Below, piece after piece: positions 6,069-7,007 of a DNA stretch of 7,007 nucleotides. Below the pieces are notes generated by a model, which was given only the letters and a program-made list of their open reading frames with translations, was not told the origin of the DNA and made no database searches. Source of the DNA: Caccocola sp964450835 (GTDB lineage Bacteria; Synergistota; Synergistia; Synergistales; Synergistaceae); contig CAYVEQ010000067.1 of NCBI GenBank assembly GCA_964450835.1, positions 1-7,007 on the forward strand, written 5' to 3'. Position numbers and translations under genes: made by a program. Position 1 is the stretch's first letter, and the number at the start of each line of letters is the position of its first letter.

Positions 6069-6433
6069 CACATGGATTTGTCATTCTCTGGAAATTCCGA
6101 CCGCCCCGCAACTGTGCCGTTCAATTCTACCACAGCTGTCGCCGCCGCGCTTCCTTTGGCAAACTCAGCGAGCAATGCCATTGCCGTCGCAGCGCGGACA
6201 GACATTTCTGACCCCGGGATATTGATTCTTTAACTCTCATCAACGGATTGCCTAAACCGCTCTGTAAAATCGGGAGACGTCCGGTTTGAGCGCGCTGAGC
6301 TTCGTCCCCTCCGGCATTTTTACGCTCTCCAGTCGGGGTACTGGTTTCTGTGACGATTGTATCGCGGTGTACTGGACGAGGTCCTGTTTCTCTGATATTT
6401 CACGTTTTTCTTTCGAGACTCAAACGCTTTAGA

Positions 6434-6468
6434 TCGAAAAAGGAGCCTTGCTACGACAAGGCTCCTTT
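6434..6468 (-). terminator. intrinsic terminator of the tRNA-Lys/tRNA-Leu unit
   Basis: A perfect 12-bp stem pairs AAAGGAGCCTTG (6439-6450) with CAAGGCTCCTTT (6457-6468) around a 6-nt loop. On the minus strand it is followed by TTTTTCG. It lies about 40 nt past the CCA end of tRNA-Leu. The ten outer stem bases are identical to those of the terminator at 371-399. Confidence 0.85.
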
Positions 6469-6507
6469 CATTCTATTAAATTTTATCTCTTTTGGGATTT
6501 TATAGGT

Positions 6508-6592
6508 TGGTGCGAAGGAGGGGACTCGAACCCCTAAACCCGAAGGTACCAGATCCTAAGTCTGGCGCGTTTACCAGTTTCGCCACCCTCGC
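6508..6592 (-). tRNA. tRNA-Leu (anticodon TAG)
   Basis: This 85-nt class II tRNA folds fully. Acceptor GCGAGGG pairs with CCTTCGC (one G-T), followed by discriminator A and encoded CCA. The anticodon stem CCAGA/TCTGG encloses CTTAGGA with anticodon TAG (+ strand CTA at 6556-6558). A long variable region precedes the T arm AGGGG-TTCGAGT-CCCCT. It reads CUN leucine codons, chiefly CUA. It is probably co-transcribed with tRNA-Lys 41 nt upstream and ends at the terminator at 6434-6468. Confidence 0.95.
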
Positions 6593-6607
6593 CCGCGTAC
6601 AAAAGAA

Positions 6608-6624
6608 CCCGGCGCGCGGCCGGG
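6608..6624 (-). other. GC-rich hairpin in the tRNA-Lys to tRNA-Leu spacer
   Basis: CCCGGC and GCCGGG pair over 6 bp around GCGCG. On the minus strand it is followed by TTCTTTTG, so it resembles a weak terminator or attenuator between the two tRNAs, or a processing signal. The T-run is interrupted, so partial read-through is expected. Confidence 0.4.
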
Positions 6625-6633
6625 CATAAAGGC

Positions 6634-6709
6634 TGGTGGATCATACAGGAATCGAACCTGTAACCCTCTGATTAAGAGTCAGATGCTCTGCCAATTGAGC
6701 TAATGATCC
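6634..6709 (-). tRNA. tRNA-Lys (anticodon CTT)
   Basis: This 76-nt cloverleaf has acceptor GGATCAT/ATGATCC, D arm GCTC-AATTGGCA-GAGC, anticodon stem TCTGA/TCAGA around CTCTTAA (anticodon CTT, + strand 6674-6676) and T arm ACAGG-TTCGATT-CCTGT. Discriminator A and CCA are encoded. It decodes AAG. A consensus promoter ends 12 nt upstream of its 5' end. A second copy, identical over the visible 55 nt, lies at the window edge. Confidence 0.96.
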
Positions 6710-6721
6710 AAAACGGAGTTT

Positions 6722-6750
6722 ATTCTACTCCGCTCCCGCCCGTCTGTCAA
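6722..6750 (-). promoter_or_regulatory. strong sigma70 promoter of the tRNA-Lys/tRNA-Leu unit
   Basis: The minus strand has a perfect TTGACA (6750-6745), a 17-nt spacer and TAGAAT (6727-6722, 5 of 6). The -10 box ends 12 nt before the tRNA-Lys 5' end, so the leader is only a few nucleotides long. Such near-consensus promoters are typical of stable RNA genes. This is the best promoter in the window. Confidence 0.85.
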
Positions 6751-6792
6751 GTGGATCGCGCGACAAAAGCCCGCGGCATGTTTTTTCCGTTC

Positions 6793-6819
6793 CGGCGGGC
6801 CTCGCTCCCCCGCCCGCCG
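6793..6819. repeat. perfect 8-bp GC-rich inverted repeat between tRNA units
   Basis: CGGCGGGC (6793-6800) and GCCCGCCG (6812-6819) are separated by 11 nt. No T-tract follows on either strand, so it is not an ordinary terminator. It lies between the terminator of the upstream tRNA-Lys and the promoter of the next unit. Function unknown. Confidence 0.5.
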
Positions 6820-6906
6820 ATAACAGAGCGCCGTGCGCGGGAAAGGGAGACTCGCGTAAAGCGCCGCGCGAAGGAAACTGGGACGAGCAGCGCGGGCGCC
6901 GCGCGC

Positions 6907-6941
6907 AAAAAAAACTGCGACGTCTCGCGCGGCGTCACAGT
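6907..6941 (-). terminator. intrinsic terminator of the second tRNA-Lys unit
   Basis: On the minus strand a 9-bp stem (6941-6933 with 6922-6914, one G-T pair) with a 10-nt loop is followed by at least seven T residues (6913-6907). It lies 12 nt past the encoded CCA of the partial tRNA-Lys and ends that transcription unit before the next promoter. Confidence 0.85.
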
Positions 6942-6952
6942 CGTCTTTCAAA

Positions 6953-7007
6953 TGGTGGATCATACAGGAATCGAACCTGTAACCCTCTGATTAAGAGTCA
7001 GATGCTC
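6953..7007 (-). tRNA. second tRNA-Lys (anticodon CTT), cut by window edge
   Basis: The 55 nt from the encoded CCA through the T arm, variable region, anticodon arm (CTT) and the start of the D arm are identical to 6634-6688. The D loop and 5' acceptor strand lie outside the window. It has its own terminator, so it is a separately transcribed duplicate rather than part of one array with the first copy. Confidence 0.93.

Larger units (their letters stand above)
5456..6433. other. about 980-bp gene-poor stretch upstream of the regulator
   Basis: No frame encodes a protein I recognise. Seen here: a 9-bp direct repeat GGAAGTCAC (5583-5591 and 5600-5608), an inverted repeat GAACCG/CGGTTC at 5610-5622, a weak 62-codon frame with a Shine-Dalgarno-like run (5789-5977), an extended -10-like box (6060-6068), and protein-like scraps in different frames at 6002-6237 and 6252-6419. 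The regulator's promoter must lie in the part nearest 5456, but no good -35/-10 pair stands out. Decayed genes, very small genes and plain spacer remain possible. Confidence 0.55.

Noticed and set aside
6508..6592. tRNA-Leu as an integration site for a mobile island carrying the cassette
   Set aside because: The tRNA 3' end does face the cassette, but I found no repeat of its 3' end at the left side and no integrase gene.
6703..6990. Open frames of 63-95 codons on both strands between the tRNA-Lys copies
   Set aside because: They run into the tRNA genes, promoter and terminator, and owe their openness to high GC.

Overview
The window looks like a chromosomal piece of a GC-rich bacterium. Everything recognisable is read from the minus strand. 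The layout is bacterial: sigma70-like -35/-10 boxes, strong Shine-Dalgarno sites, intrinsic terminators, and tRNA genes with the CCA end encoded. No rRNA, IS transposase, integrase or CRISPR array is visible. The taxon cannot be fixed from this sequence; Bacillota or Synergistota are guesses only, because the multidomain copper-type protein here resembles fusions I associate with those groups.

Region by region: 1-178 is the 5' end of gpmA (2,3-bisphosphoglycerate-dependent phosphoglycerate mutase), with a readable promoter at 261-289 and an intrinsic terminator at 371-399. About 750 bp (400-1146) hold no recognisable gene. From 1147 to 5455 there is a compact cassette, in transcription order: an OmpR/PhoB-family response regulator (5455-4748), a sensor histidine kinase overlapping it by 4 nt (4751-3348), an intrinsic terminator (3298-3337), and a 661-aa membrane protein (3132-1147) with its own ribosome binding site and a possible extended -10 promoter. 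About 980 bp (5456-6438) follow with no confident gene, only reading-frame scraps that could be decayed or very small genes. The right end is a tRNA area: a terminator (6434-6468), tRNA-Leu(TAG), tRNA-Lys(CTT) with a consensus promoter, a terminator for the next unit, and a second, truncated tRNA-Lys(CTT) copy at the window edge.

How it may work together: the 661-aa protein joins an N-terminal HMA domain (GMTCxxC), a membrane core with HCxxMCGG and PCG motifs (DsbD_2/TauE-SafE/UreH-like), a cupredoxin-like domain with a CWMGM site, a second cupredoxin-like domain without ligands, and a Cys-Cys tail. The kinase's extracytoplasmic sensor has His/Met/Cys clusters (HGMGM and HHDMTLCH). The simplest reading is a self-contained copper (or similar soft-metal) sensing and handling module: the sensor detects extracytoplasmic metal, the regulator activates the transporter promoter, and the fusion protein moves or relays the metal across the membrane. 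The metal, its direction of movement and the regulatory link are inference.
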